Positions 29,867 to 38,709 of a stretch of DNA of 48,000 bases are shown here, in pieces. Position numbers and translations under genes: made by a program. Source of the DNA: an uncultured Lachnospiraceae bacterium (GTDB lineage Bacteria; Bacillota; Clostridia; Lachnospirales; Lachnospiraceae); the NCBI GenBank assembly GCA_947626775.1, contig CANQTL010000024.1:1-48000 (forward strand). The letters run 5' to 3'. Positions within the stretch are counted from its first letter, which is position 1, and each line of letters opens with the position of its first letter. The notes beneath the pieces were generated by a model. That model did not search any database. It saw only the letters and a program-made list of their open reading frames with translations, and was not told the origin of the DNA.

Positions 29867-31242
29867 TTGGTCTCCTTCATCGCCGTGGTCTGCGTACTGT
29901 CCACGCCCTCCGTGCTCTCCGGCTTGATCAGAATCTTCAATGTCAGCAGCATCAGCTTCAGATCCAGCCACACGGAATACTGCTCGATATAGGTCAAATC
30001 CAGTTTCAGTTTGTCGTACGGCGTGGTGTTATACTTGCCATACACCTGCGCATATCCCGCCAATCCGGCTTTCACTCTTGTCCGAAAAGCAAATTCCGGC
30101 ATCTCCTCCATATATCTGTCTATGATCTCGGGCCGCTCCGGCCTGGGACCGATAAAGGACATATCGCCCTTCAGGATATTTAACAGCTGCGGAAGTTCAT
30201 CGATCCTGGTCGCACGGATGAATCTGCCGATGGGCGTGATGCGCGGATCATTCTTGGCCGCGAGTCTCGCCACGCCGTCCTTCTCCGCATTTACTTCCAT
30301 GCTTCTGAACTTCAAAATAGAGAATTCGCGGCGGCCTATGGTACATCTGATCTGTTTGTAGAATACCGGTCCGCCGTCGTATGCCTTGATGGCAATCGCC
30401 GCAAGCAGCATAACGGGCGACGCAATGACGAGCAGGAGCAGGGAACAGACCAGATCGATCAGTCTCTTGGCAATCCGCTGCTCTATCTTGAGCGCATACT
30501 CTCTCGTCAGATAGATCGGCGTGTCGAAGAGATGGAGCTGATCCGCCCCTTTCACCAGAACGTCCGATATCTTCGGCATCATATATACGCGTATGGAGCG
30601 GCTGTAACAGTATTTCAGCAGATAATTGCGGTCCGCCACCGGAATATCCCACAGCACAACCGCGCCGTAGCCGTTCATGATCTCCTTCCTGACGGCCTCC
30701 ACGCCTTCCGAAATATTCATACTCTTGCTGATTTTGTATTTTTCCCTGCGGGACTTAAATTTCTCCACAATATCGTCGATAGGGCGCTCCCCATGGACGA
30801 TCAGGATATCGCGCGGCGGAAAAACCCTGTAATAGAAAGTGTTGCACACAAACACCCACAAGACAGAAAACAGCGTCTGTATAAGCATCGTCAGCGCGAT
30901 CGGCCTGACTTTTACAACCCAGTTTGCCAGCAGAGAAATCTGAAAATAGGAGATAACATTGGCAAACAGCAGCGCAAAAAATTCCGAGACAAACACATCC
31001 GTCGGCTTCAGATAACCTATTTTCAGTACGCCGTAAGTGCTTGCGAAGAAAAAGAGCAGCACGAAATAGATCAAAATAATGAGAACATGTCCTCTGAAGA
31101 AAAAATTTGCCTTGCCGTGAAGCTTCAGATACGGATAGTACTCTTCAAACCAGAAGTATGCATAGATCGCCGTATGAAAGAGAAGTCCGATGAAAGACAG
31201 CTGCAATATGATAAATCTTTTCAGCGTTTCTATCCGCTTCAT
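29863..31242 (-). CDS. Polyprenyl-phosphate sugar transferase (initiating enzyme)
   Basis: A 459-aa polyisoprenyl-phosphate hexose-1-phosphate transferase, long form. About four membrane helices come first, then a CoA-binding-like domain (about 150-240), then the catalytic bacterial sugar transferase domain: KRLIDLVCSLLLLVIASP, FYKQIRCTIGRREFSILKFR, the catalytic Asp-Glu pair in RIDELPQLLN, and FIGPRPERPE. It loads the first sugar phosphate on undecaprenyl phosphate. The start at 31242 follows GAGG; a GTG 6 nt earlier is possible. Confidence 0.92.
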   Translation of the reverse strand: MKRIETLKRFIILQLSFIGLLFHTAIYAYFWFEEYYPYLKLHGKANFFFRGHVLIILIYFVLLFFFASTYGVLKIGYLKPTDVFVSEFFALLFANVISYFQISLLANWVVKVRPIALTMLIQTLFSVLWVFVCNTFYYRVFPPRDILIVHGERPIDDIVEKFKSRREKYKISKSMNISEGVEAVRKEIMNGYGAVVLWDIPVADRNYLLKYCYSRSIRVYMMPKISDVLVKGADQLHLFDTPIYLTREYALKIEQRIAKRLIDLVCSLLLLVIASPVMLLAAIAIKAYDGGPVFYKQIRCTIGRREFSILKFRSMEVNAEKDGVARLAAKNDPRITPIGRFIRATRIDELPQLLNILKGDMSFIGPRPERPEIIDRYMEEMPEFAFRTRVKAGLAGYAQVYGKYNTTPYDKLKLDLTYIEQYSVWLDLKLMLLTLKILIKPESTEGVDSTQTTAMKETK

Positions 31243-31269
31243 AACCACACCTCATCCAAAACCGCAGGG

Positions 31270-32115
31270 CTAAAGCCGTCTGACGGTCGCTCTGAACGCC
31301 CACAGGATAAAATAACGCGCGCTGGAGAGCACGGATAATTTCTCCCGCCGGCGGTACAGCGCCCAAATACGCCTCATCGCCGCAAATTTATTGGAGGACA
31401 GGGAACCCGGCGGCCGGCGGTAAATCGCCAGCGTCTCATCCAGACCGCAGGCCGTATAGCCCGCGCGCAGGATCTGCCACCATGTAGCCGTATCTTCGCT
31501 CTCCACGTCGGGCATATACATCAGTTCCTCGGGAATACGCTCTCTGTCCAACAGCACCGTCGTGGTAAATATGATCGTCCGTGACAGCGCCTTTCTGTAT
31601 CCCAGCTCCGGCGGCACATGAACAACTTTTCCCGTCGGTCTCGCGTTCTCGTCCCCGAACTCATACGCCGTAAAGACAAACCCCGCCTGCCTGTCCTGCA
31701 TAAAGCGAAGCTCCAGCTCCAGTTTTCGCGGCAGCCACACGTCGTCGGCGTCCAGAAAGGCGATGTACCTCCCGCGCGCCATACCAAGACCGGTGTTGCG
31801 CGCTGCCGCGGCGCCCCCGTTCTCCCGCCTGCCTGCCAGCACAATCCGCCGTCCCGTACCGTCGGTATACTCCTGCGCAGAACAAACCTCTCCTGTCGGC
31901 CCCTGCGCGCCGCCACATTCCTCAGCACACAGATCCCGCCGTTCATATCTGTCGAGGACGCGGCGGATCACTGCCGCGCTGCCGTCGGGCGAGCAGTCAT
32001 CTATCAACAACAATTCCCAGTTCCTGTATGTCTGGCTTATCACCATCGCTATCGTCTCGGCAATATAGGTTTCCGCCCGGTATACCGGCACGATAATACT
32101 GACCAAATCAGACAT
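31270..32115 (-). CDS. Family 2 glycosyltransferase with an internal insertion
   Basis: A 281-aa GT2 enzyme: LVSIIVPVYRAETYI, LLIDDCSPDGS, GGAAAARNTGLG, the DxD site FLDADDVW, and MPDVESEDTATWWQ, the EDxxxW acceptor motif. Between the second strand and GGAAAARN there is an extra stretch of roughly 30 residues (Cys- and Gly-rich), longer than usual for the family. Its ATG directly abuts the stop codon of the previous gene. Confidence 0.85.
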   Translation of the reverse strand: MSDLVSIIVPVYRAETYIAETIAMVISQTYRNWELLLIDDCSPDGSAAVIRRVLDRYERRDLCAEECGGAQGPTGEVCSAQEYTDGTGRRIVLAGRRENGGAAAARNTGLGMARGRYIAFLDADDVWLPRKLELELRFMQDRQAGFVFTAYEFGDENARPTGKVVHVPPELGYRKALSRTIIFTTTVLLDRERIPEELMYMPDVESEDTATWWQILRAGYTACGLDETLAIYRRPPGSLSSNKFAAMRRIWALYRRREKLSVLSSARYFILWAFRATVRRL

Positions 32116-33045
32116 CTAAAAGTCCTCTTTCACAAGATAGATCGGCCTTTTCTTCACTTCCATGTAAGTCTTGGACAAATACTGTCCCAGTATTCCCAGA
32201 CAAAACAGCTGCACGCCGCTGACCAGCAGAATGATGCACACAAGAGAAGGCCAGCCGGACGTCGGATCTCCGAACAGCAGCGTCCTTGCGATGATAAAGA
32301 TAATCATGGCAAAAGCGAGCACGCAGAAGAGCGTTCCCATCACCACCGCTATGGTGAGCGGAGCCGTAGAAAAGGCAACAATCCCTTCCAGCGAATAGAG
32401 GAACAGCTTCCAGAACGACCACTTCGTCTCTCCCTTCCTGCGCTCCACGTTCTCGTATTCCAGCCACTTCGTCTCATAGCCGACCCAGCCGAAAATCCCC
32501 TTGGTAAAACGGTTATACTCCGTCATGGCAAGAATCGCATCCACGACCTGTCTGGTCATCAGCCTGTAGTCTCTCGCCCCGTCCACAATTTCTGTCCTGG
32601 ATATTCTGTTCATGAGCCGGTAGAACATTCTGGCAAAGAAAGAGCGGAGAACCGGCTCGCCCTTTCTCGTGACGCGCCGCGTCGCCACGGAATCATACCC
32701 CGCCTCAATATAACCGTACATCTCGGGAAGCAGGGATGGCGGATCCTGCAGATCGGCGTCCATCAGTACGACCAGATCGCCTTTTGCCTTCTGCAGCCCG
32801 GCATAGATGGCGGCTTCCTTGCCGAAGTTCCTGGAAAAAGACACCAGATGCACCCTTGCATCCTCGTCGCGCAGTTTTCTGACTTCCTCCGCCGTCTTAT
32901 CCCTGGAGCCGTCGTCTATATACAGCAGTTCCACCTCTATCTCATTGTTTTGGAAAAATGCGGCATTTTTAAACAATTCGTCATAAAAATCCCTCACATT
33001 TTCTTCCTCGTTATAGCAAGGCACTATCACACTGAGCAATTTCAT
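32116..33045 (-). CDS. GtrB/dolichol-phosphate-mannose synthase-like glycosyltransferase
   Basis: A 309-aa GT2 enzyme with two C-terminal membrane helices (about residues 230-255 and 265-290). It has LLSVIVPCYNEEENV, YIDDGSRDKT, FSRNFGKEAAIYAG, and the DxD site LMDADLQDPP. This group makes polyprenyl-phosphate sugars used as donors by outer-face GT-C enzymes, of which this locus has several. It is the first gene of the long operon. A GTG 6 nt upstream (33051) fits the AGGAAAGG site at least as well as the ATG. Confidence 0.88.
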   Translation of the reverse strand: MKLLSVIVPCYNEEENVRDFYDELFKNAAFFQNNEIEVELLYIDDGSRDKTAEEVRKLRDEDARVHLVSFSRNFGKEAAIYAGLQKAKGDLVVLMDADLQDPPSLLPEMYGYIEAGYDSVATRRVTRKGEPVLRSFFARMFYRLMNRISRTEIVDGARDYRLMTRQVVDAILAMTEYNRFTKGIFGWVGYETKWLEYENVERRKGETKWSFWKLFLYSLEGIVAFSTAPLTIAVVMGTLFCVLAFAMIIFIIARTLLFGDPTSGWPSLVCIILLVSGVQLFCLGILGQYLSKTYMEVKKRPIYLVKEDF

Positions 33046-33085
33046 GCGCACAACCGCACCTTTCCTGTCGATATGGATATTGAAT

Positions 33086-33094
33086 ATTCTATCA
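33086..33094 (-). promoter_or_regulatory. Possible extended -10 promoter of the long glycan operon
   Basis: TGATAGAAT on the minus strand, an extended -10 form (TGnTAGAAT), lies just after the Spo0A-C terminator and about 40 nt before the first gene. The -35 region is poor (it overlaps the T-tract). Confidence 0.4.
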
Positions 33095-33103
33095 TATCTG
33101 AAC

Positions 33104-33131
33104 AAAAAAAGGAAGAGACGTATCTCTTCCC
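33104..33131 (-). terminator. Terminator after the Spo0A-C gene
   Basis: A perfect 8-bp stem (GGAAGAGA with TCTCTTCC, loop of 4) is followed on the minus strand by seven T residues. It sits 11 nt after the stop codon and closes a single-gene unit. Confidence 0.85.
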
Positions 33132-33141
33132 TTTCCGGCGG

Positions 33142-33522
33142 TCATATCAAACCGTATTTCAGACGTATATGATCCGCCACCGCCGCAATATACTCACTGT
33201 TTGTAGGGCGGCTGTACTCGCTTGAATTGCAATAGCCAAACAGCTGCTCGAACAGCGCGCTGTTTCCCCGTTCCCATGACACCTCGATCGCGTTCCTGAT
33301 CGCGCGTTCAATTTTTTGATCCGTGGTCTTATACAGCCTGGCCAGATCCGGATACAGGAGCTTCGTAACGCTGCCGACCAGCTCCATGTCTTCCGCGCAC
33401 ATTTCCACCGCGCTTCTCAGGTACTGATAGCCCCTCAAATGCGCAGGGATACCCAGCTCCAGCATGAACTCGGAAATGGCCCGTTCCAGCTCCTGCCCGG
33501 ACAAAACACTCTCTTGTAACAT
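33142..33522 (-). CDS. Stand-alone Spo0A C-terminal domain DNA-binding protein
   Basis: A 126-aa protein that is essentially only the Spo0A effector domain. It shows ELGIPAHLRGYQYLRSAVEM, the helix pair containing VTKLLYPDLARLY, the recognition block KIERAIRNAIEVSWERGN, and PTNSEYIAAVADHIRL, all close to the Spo0A signature. There is no receiver domain and no phospho-acceptor Asp, so it cannot be switched by the sporulation phosphorelay in the usual way. It should bind DNA, possibly at 0A-box-like sites (inference). It has its own promoter and terminator and sits between the nucleotide-sugar operon and the long glycan operon, a good place for a local regulator. It is not the genome's main spo0A. 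Confidence 0.9.
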   Translation of the reverse strand: MLQESVLSGQELERAISEFMLELGIPAHLRGYQYLRSAVEMCAEDMELVGSVTKLLYPDLARLYKTTDQKIERAIRNAIEVSWERGNSALFEQLFGYCNSSEYSRPTNSEYIAAVADHIRLKYGLI

Positions 33523-33578
33523 TCCCTTTTACTCCTTTTGCGCATCACATTATGTATGTAGTTTTATGGTATAATTTT

Positions 33579-33607
33579 ATCATAGCAGACAAGCCGGGCT
33601 GTGTAAA
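33579..33607 (-). promoter_or_regulatory. Promoter of the Spo0A-C gene
   Basis: On the minus strand TTTACA (33607-33602), 17 nt, TATGAT (33584-33579). The start codon lies about 57 nt further on, behind AAGGAG. Confidence 0.65.
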
Positions 33608-33637
33608 TTGTAAGTTATCGCCTGCCGGACGCCGGGA

Positions 33638-34615
33638 TCAGAGTCTCGCGCAGTCCACGTTGTCCCTGAACCAGTCATACGCGAGGCGGACGCCTTCCTC
33701 CAGCTCTACCTTGTGCCGCCAGCCCAGACCGTGAAGTTTGGTAACGTCCGTCAGCTTGCGGGGCGTTCCGTCGGGCATATCCTGATTCCACACAATCTCG
33801 CCCTGATATCCGACAACCCTCTGTACCGTCTCTGCCAGCTCTTTGATAGTCACTTCCCGGCCGGTCCCTATGTTCACATGCTGCTCTCCGCTGTAATTCT
33901 CCAGCAGGAATACGCATGCGTCCGCCATGTCGTCCACATAGAGAAATTCCCTGAGCGGCGTACCGGTTCCCCACAGCTCCACCGTCGAAGCGCCGCTCAT
34001 CTTGGCCTCGTGAAACTTACGGATCATCGCAGGCATGACATGAGAGCCGGACAGATCGTAATTGTCATGAGGACCGTACAGGTTGGTCGGCATACAGCTG
34101 ATAAAATCATCCCCATACTGCCTCTTATAGAATTTGCACATTTCCAGCCCGGAAATTTTGGCGATGGCATACGCCTCATTCGTCTCCTCCAGCGGACCGG
34201 TCAGCAGCGCGTCCTCCGGGATCGGCTGCGGCGCCATTCGCGGATAGATGCATGTGCTCCCCAGAAACAGCAGCTTTTTCACATGATAATCGTGACAGCA
34301 TTTGATCACATTGCACTGGATCTGCATATTCTCATAGGCGAACTCCGCAGGCGTCGTATTATTCGCATTGATGCCGCCCACCTTGGCCGCGGCCAGCACC
34401 ACCGCATCGGGCCGCTCCGACTCAAAGAAATCCCTGACAGCCTGCTGATTTGTCAGGTCAAGCTCCCTGTGCGTCCTCCCGATGACGTTCGTATATCCCT
34501 TTGCTTCCAGATTGCGCACAATCGCGCTGCCGACCAGCCCTCTGTGTCCGGCCACATAAATTTTGTCCGTAAAACCGATTCCTTTGGCATTCGCCTGCTT
34601 TGATGCTCCGCTCAT
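33638..34615 (-). CDS. fcl: GDP-L-fucose synthase
   Basis: A 325-aa SDR epimerase/reductase turning GDP-4-keto-6-deoxymannose into GDP-L-fucose. It has the NADP loop [31 protein letters not shown], the catalytic Y-x3-K in YAIAKISG, and LYGPHDNYD, as in all GDP-fucose synthases; the length is usual. It pairs with gmd in the same operon, with a GT-C gene between them. GGAGAG lies 7 nt before the start. Confidence 0.93.
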   Translation of the reverse strand: MSGASKQANAKGIGFTDKIYVAGHRGLVGSAIVRNLEAKGYTNVIGRTHRELDLTNQQAVRDFFESERPDAVVLAAAKVGGINANNTTPAEFAYENMQIQCNVIKCCHDYHVKKLLFLGSTCIYPRMAPQPIPEDALLTGPLEETNEAYAIAKISGLEMCKFYKRQYGDDFISCMPTNLYGPHDNYDLSGSHVMPAMIRKFHEAKMSGASTVELWGTGTPLREFLYVDDMADACVFLLENYSGEQHVNIGTGREVTIKELAETVQRVVGYQGEIVWNQDMPDGTPRKLTDVTKLHGLGWRHKVELEEGVRLAYDWFRDNVDCARL

Positions 34616-34648
34616 TTTCTCTCTCCGTTTCCGAGGTTTTTCCTCTTT

Positions 34649-36373
34649 TTATTCTTTTCGGCTGTCTGCCGCCCGAAACCCGTCCCCGACGTCCTCTCCC
34701 AAAAACTGCAGATCCGCTTTGGCCGGAGCGGACGGGAAACTCTCATACCCGACCCGGTCTCCCTCTGCGGAATAATAGAAAGTCACGCCATGAATCTCAT
34801 AGGGAACCGTCTCGTAATTGTCATAATCTTTCTGCACAAGCCAGTAATCGTTCACATAGGAAACCGCCGTTTCCCTGCACAGCGCAATCCCCTTGTACAA
34901 TAGCAGGAAAACTACCGCCGCCGTTAGCGCCCGATCCGCTGCAAGCCGCCGCGCTGCGGCTTTTTCCTCCGTACCGCTCTCCCAGGTCCGACGCACGGCG
35001 TCCCAGATTCCGCCGAACACCACCGCCGGCGTCAGATACACCCAGACGCAGCCATACCGCATCAGCGGGGAAGTGCAAAGCCAGAACAAAAAAGACGCCG
35101 CTACCGTGATCTGCACCGGAAGATATCGGAAATCCCCGCGCCGCAATTTACCCCCCCCCACAAAGTACAGGAGCAGAACGCCGATCGACAGAACGGCCAG
35201 CAGTACAAGCAGCTTATCGCTCGCCTCCAGCGTGCCAAACCAGCCGGGCAGCCATCCGCTCACCGGCATATCATACCTGGTCACATCCGTGTAACCCCTG
35301 CCCCAGACCTGTATCTCACGCGCGTCGTAATCCGCCGCGCCCCTGGGTATCTTCCACGGCACATCGAACAGATCAATCTGTGTAAAAGGGTAAACCACCC
35401 ATCCCGATATCAGCACATTCCTGATCAGAAACGGCAGAACCGTCACCACTCCCAGCGCCAGGTACAGCATAATCTCTTTCACACGCCTGTCCCTGAGCAG
35501 ACGGTACGCCGGACAAACCGTCAAAAACAAAATCAGAGCCGCCGACAGCTTGACGGTCATGAGGAACACCCCCAGCACACACAGCATCGCATAGGGCATA
35601 CTCTCCCCAACGTCTTCCTCCGTCAGATCCAGCCACCGTATCACAAGATAAAAGGCCGTCAACACCATGAAATAATCCGAGGCGGGAGAAATCATCTCAT
35701 CGAAGAGATTCACGAGATAATATACGCACATCACCCGCGCGAAATCACTGGCCCGCAGTCTTCTCCTCGAGATCGATCCGCCCAGTTCCAGACAGACGAC
35801 CGCCAGCAGATACGCCAGCCATCCGGCGGCGCAGTGATAGGACTGCCCGCCGAGGAACGCCATACTGTACAGAGCCGACAGCGCGAAAGAGGAACTGTTA
35901 TACGCCAGCCTGCAGTGCAGATTGCCCAATCCCTTTACAACGCCGTACTCTTCAATCCACCGGATACTCTGCGCATGATACAGTCCAGTATCATAGTGGA
36001 TGATCCCTCTGGAAGTCCCGTAGGCAAACAGCAAAAAGAGGAAGAGCATGACGAGCGCCTTTCCTCTTTTCCCCGATCGCTTTTCTCGTATATCGCCGCA
36101 TAGGCCGCACAGCATTCTGCCGAGTCTGTGTCTGTCAAACCATGCCGCCAAAACCGCCGCAAGACACAGAAGCAGATTCGCCGCCATCCCGACGCGTCCC
36201 AGCAGACTGAAGAACTGCGCATACACCGTCACGGCGGCAAGACCGCACATCAAAAAGCTGTCCATATGCCTGACGCGATATGGGATGACGCGCGTGAGCG
36301 CAGCCAGTATTCCGTATCCGACGAGAAAGGTGGTCAGAAACATATATATCCATATGACGATCACTGACAGCAT
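34649..36373 (-). CDS. GT-C-like membrane protein (LIC_10190-like) with an internal G9 tract
   Basis: A 574-aa protein with about eleven membrane helices and a soluble C terminus. The outer loop carries HYDTGLYHAQSIRWIEEYG and then GLGNLHCRLAYNSSSF, a pattern I associate with the LIC_10190 membrane protein family, itself GT-C-like. Nine G residues at codons 405-408 encode Val-Gly-Gly-Gly just after a membrane helix (LLLYFV). Ten G residues would give an immediate TAA, and eight G residues reach TAG about 17 codons on, so only this length (or plus/minus three) makes the full protein. It lies between gmd and fcl and probably acts in the same glycan. Its activity is unknown. Confidence 0.75.
   Translation of the reverse strand: MLSVIVIWIYMFLTTFLVGYGILAALTRVIPYRVRHMDSFLMCGLAAVTVYAQFFSLLGRVGMAANLLLCLAAVLAAWFDRHRLGRMLCGLCGDIREKRSGKRGKALVMLFLFLLFAYGTSRGIIHYDTGLYHAQSIRWIEEYGVVKGLGNLHCRLAYNSSSFALSALYSMAFLGGQSYHCAAGWLAYLLAVVCLELGGSISRRRLRASDFARVMCVYYLVNLFDEMISPASDYFMVLTAFYLVIRWLDLTEEDVGESMPYAMLCVLGVFLMTVKLSAALILFLTVCPAYRLLRDRRVKEIMLYLALGVVTVLPFLIRNVLISGWVVYPFTQIDLFDVPWKIPRGAADYDAREIQVWGRGYTDVTRYDMPVSGWLPGWFGTLEASDKLLVLLAVLSIGVLLLYFVGGGKLRRGDFRYLPVQITVAASFLFWLCTSPLMRYGCVWVYLTPAVVFGGIWDAVRRTWESGTEEKAAARRLAADRALTAAVVFLLLYKGIALCRETAVSYVNDYWLVQKDYDNYETVPYEIHGVTFYYSAEGDRVGYESFPSAPAKADLQFLGEDVGDGFRAADSRKE
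35151..35159 (-). repeat. Poly-G(9) slippage tract in the GT-C-like gene
   Basis: Nine consecutive C on the + strand, G on the coding strand, at codons 405-408 of 574. In frame at this length. Confidence 0.85.
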
Positions 36374-36399
36374 CGACGTCTATGCCTCTCTCTTTTCCC

Positions 36400-37467
36400 T
36401 CACTGCCTGCTCTTCTTATATTCCTCGCAGCTCATGCCTGCAATCTCCCGCAGATCGGAATCCATCATCATGGCCACCAGTCCTCTGAAATCCACATCGC
36501 GCTTCCAGCCCAGCGTCCGTTCCGCCTTCTCGCAGTTACCCCAGAGGAATTCCACTTCTGCCGGACGATAAAACTCCGGATTGACGTCAACCAACAGCCT
36601 GCCGCTCGCCGCGTCATACCCCTTCTCGTTGATGCCGGTTCCCTCCCAGCGGACCGCAATGCCAAGCTCGCCAAAGGCAGCCTCCACAAATTCCCTGACC
36701 GTATGCGTCTCGTTGGTTGCCAGCACATAGTCGTCAGGCGCGTCCTGCTGCAGCATCAGCCACATGCCCCGCACATAATCGCCGGCGAACCCCCAGTCCC
36801 TCTTAGCATTCATATTTCCGAGAGACAGCTTGTCCTGCTTGCCGGCCACGATATTCGCGATCGCCAGCGTAATCTTTCTCGTGACGAAATTCTCCCCGCG
36901 CCTCGGCGACTCATGGTTGAAGAGAATGCCGTTGCAGGCAAACATGTTATAGGATTCTCTATAATTGACCGTAATCCAGTAGGAATACAGCTTGGCCGCG
37001 CCGTAGGGGCTCTTAGGATAAAAAGGCGTCTTCTCACTCTGCGGAGCCGTCTCGGGAATCCCGCCAAACAGCTCGGAAGTAGACGCCTGATAGAATCTGC
37101 ACGCGCCCCCGTTCACACGGATCGCCTCCAACAGCTTCAGCGTGCTCACGCCGGTCGCCTCCGCCGTGTATTCCGGCACTTCAAAAGACACGCCCACATG
37201 GGACTGCGCGGCCAGATTATACACCTCCGCGGGCCGGATATCCGCGATCAGCCTCATCAGGTTGCTGGAGTCCGTCGTGTCCGCAAAATGCAGGAAAAAT
37301 TTCACCTTATAGTAGTCGGAATTGATGAGATGATCTATTCTCGCCGTATTGGAAATGCTGTGCCGCCGGATCAGACCGTGCACCTCATATCCTTTCTCCA
37401 GCAGAAATTCCGCCAGATAAGAGCCGTCCTGTCCCGTAATACCTGTGATCAACGCTGTTTTCTGCAT
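36400..37467 (-). CDS. gmd: GDP-mannose 4,6-dehydratase
   Basis: A 355-aa SDR dehydratase, the first step from GDP-mannose to GDP-L-fucose or GDP-rhamnose. It has [52 protein letters not shown], the catalytic Y-x3-K in [13 protein letters not shown], and [16 protein letters not shown], all standard. The start at 37467 was chosen for the [10 protein letters not shown] terminus; the site AAAGGAA is about 11 nt away. It is followed 26 nt later by the GT-C gene. Confidence 0.94.
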   Translation of the reverse strand: MQKTALITGITGQDGSYLAEFLLEKGYEVHGLIRRHSISNTARIDHLINSDYYKVKFFLHFADTTDSSNLMRLIADIRPAEVYNLAAQSHVGVSFEVPEYTAEATGVSTLKLLEAIRVNGGACRFYQASTSELFGGIPETAPQSEKTPFYPKSPYGAAKLYSYWITVNYRESYNMFACNGILFNHESPRRGENFVTRKITLAIANIVAGKQDKLSLGNMNAKRDWGFAGDYVRGMWLMLQQDAPDDYVLATNETHTVREFVEAAFGELGIAVRWEGTGINEKGYDAASGRLLVDVNPEFYRPAEVEFLWGNCEKAERTLGWKRDVDFRGLVAMMMDSDLREIAGMSCEEYKKSRQ

Positions 37468-37604
37468 ATCGCAACAATTTCCTTTCTCGTACATTGTCTG
37501 TCTTTGCCCCATTAAGGCCGCCAGCACTTTGCGGCTTCATTTTCTCACAAAAATGCGGTTCTGTAAAGCCATTCCGCGATCTGTCCGCCGTTTTGCCGCC
37601 GTCG

Positions 37605-38450
37605 TCACGGCATGTCCTTCAGATACTCCGCAATAGCGTCGTGCCAATCCGCAAACATGAAATCCGTCGTCATCCTGAACATATAATTCTCAAGAATCGA
37701 GTATGCGGGACGCTTGACAGCCGCGCCATACTCCTCGGATGTGATCGGCTCAACGACCGTTTTCTTCCCTGCCAGCCGGAAGATTTCCTCCGCAAACTGC
37801 GCCCAGCTGCAGTCTCCCTCACAGGTTCCATGAAACAGACCGTAATTCTCCGTCGGGAGCAGATATGCGATCGCTCTGGCAAGTTCCGCCGCGCTTGTGG
37901 GCGAACCGACCTGATCTCTTACCACCCGGACTCTGTCATTCGTCTGAGCAAGGCGCAGCATCGTCTTCACAAAATTCTTGCCGTCGCCGTACAACCATGC
38001 TGTCCGCACAATAAAATGTCTCTCGCCAAACTCCCTGACAAAATTTTCCCCGGCAAGTTTGGTCCTGCCATATGCCCCCTGAGGTCCCGTCGGATCCGTC
38101 TCCCGATACGGCCTCGTCCCGCTGCCGTCAAAGACATAGTCCGTGGAGACATGAACGAGTTTCGCCCCCGTCTCGCTTGCGGCAATACTCAGATTCCTCG
38201 CGCCAACCGCGTTGATACGGAATGCCAGATCCTCTTCCTGCTCGCACTTCTCCACCGCGGTATAGGCCGCGCAGTTGATAATCGCATACGGTCTGACCTC
38301 TCTGACGAAGGCCATAACCTGTCCCACGTCCGTGATGTCCAATTCCCCCACATCCGTATTGATCAGTTCATACTCTGTGCTGTCCGCATACTGCAGATTG
38401 ACGGCCCGCCCCAGCTGTCCGTTCGCACCCGTAACAATCAGTTTCTTCAT
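37605..38450 (-). CDS. rmlD: dTDP-4-dehydrorhamnose reductase
   Basis: A 281-aa RmlD-type reductase, the last step to dTDP-L-rhamnose. It has LIVTGANGQLGRAV, INCAAYTAVEKCE, VHVSTDYVFDGSG, the catalytic Y-x3-K in YGRTKLAGE, and RTAWLYGDGKNFVKTM. The other rml genes are not in the window, so they must be elsewhere if this acts on dTDP sugars. GAGAGGAAAGC lies before the start. It is the first gene of the operon with gmd, 137 nt upstream of it. Confidence 0.92.
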   Translation of the reverse strand: MKKLIVTGANGQLGRAVNLQYADSTEYELINTDVGELDITDVGQVMAFVREVRPYAIINCAAYTAVEKCEQEEDLAFRINAVGARNLSIAASETGAKLVHVSTDYVFDGSGTRPYRETDPTGPQGAYGRTKLAGENFVREFGERHFIVRTAWLYGDGKNFVKTMLRLAQTNDRVRVVRDQVGSPTSAAELARAIAYLLPTENYGLFHGTCEGDCSWAQFAEEIFRLAGKKTVVEPITSEEYGAAVKRPAYSILENYMFRMTTDFMFADWHDAIAEYLKDMP

Positions 38451-38507
38451 GCTTTCCTCTCCTCTGCCGCAATTTGCCGCTGTATTTCCACTTTTTATAA
38501 TAATCTT

Positions 38508-38536
38508 ATCATACATCCTGTCGCGAAATTATGCAA
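38508..38536 (-). promoter_or_regulatory. Promoter of the rmlD-gmd-fcl operon
   Basis: On the minus strand TTGCAT (38536-38531), 17 nt, TATGAT (38513-38508), about 58 nt before the rmlD start. Confidence 0.62.
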
Positions 38537-38623
38537 TTACAATGTGTCCGCGCCGCTATGCACATTTCCAAACTTAATATATTATATTTCTGACATTTTG
38601 TGAATTTTTTCAATTTTTTTCTA

Positions 38624-38652
38624 GTGACTCTCTCTTCCGCTTATGGTATACT
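38624..38652 (+). promoter_or_regulatory. Promoter of the DUF3048 lipoprotein gene
   Basis: GTGACT (38624-38629), 17 nt, TATACT (38647-38652), 57 nt ahead of the ATG. Divergent from the rmlD promoter. Confidence 0.6.
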
Positions 38653-38709
38653 AGGAAAGGTTAGGTTATTCTCTAACTATAAGTAGCAAAAGGAAAGAGA
38701 GGATTAGAA

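Noticed and set aside
33066..33072. TGTCGAT as a possible 0A box ahead of the long operon
   Set aside because: One base off the TGTCGAA core, single copy and downstream of the likely start point; too weak to call.
31618..33225. A 535-codon plus-strand open frame opposite two glycosyltransferase genes
   Set aside because: Both minus-strand genes carry full GT2 motifs; the plus frame has none.
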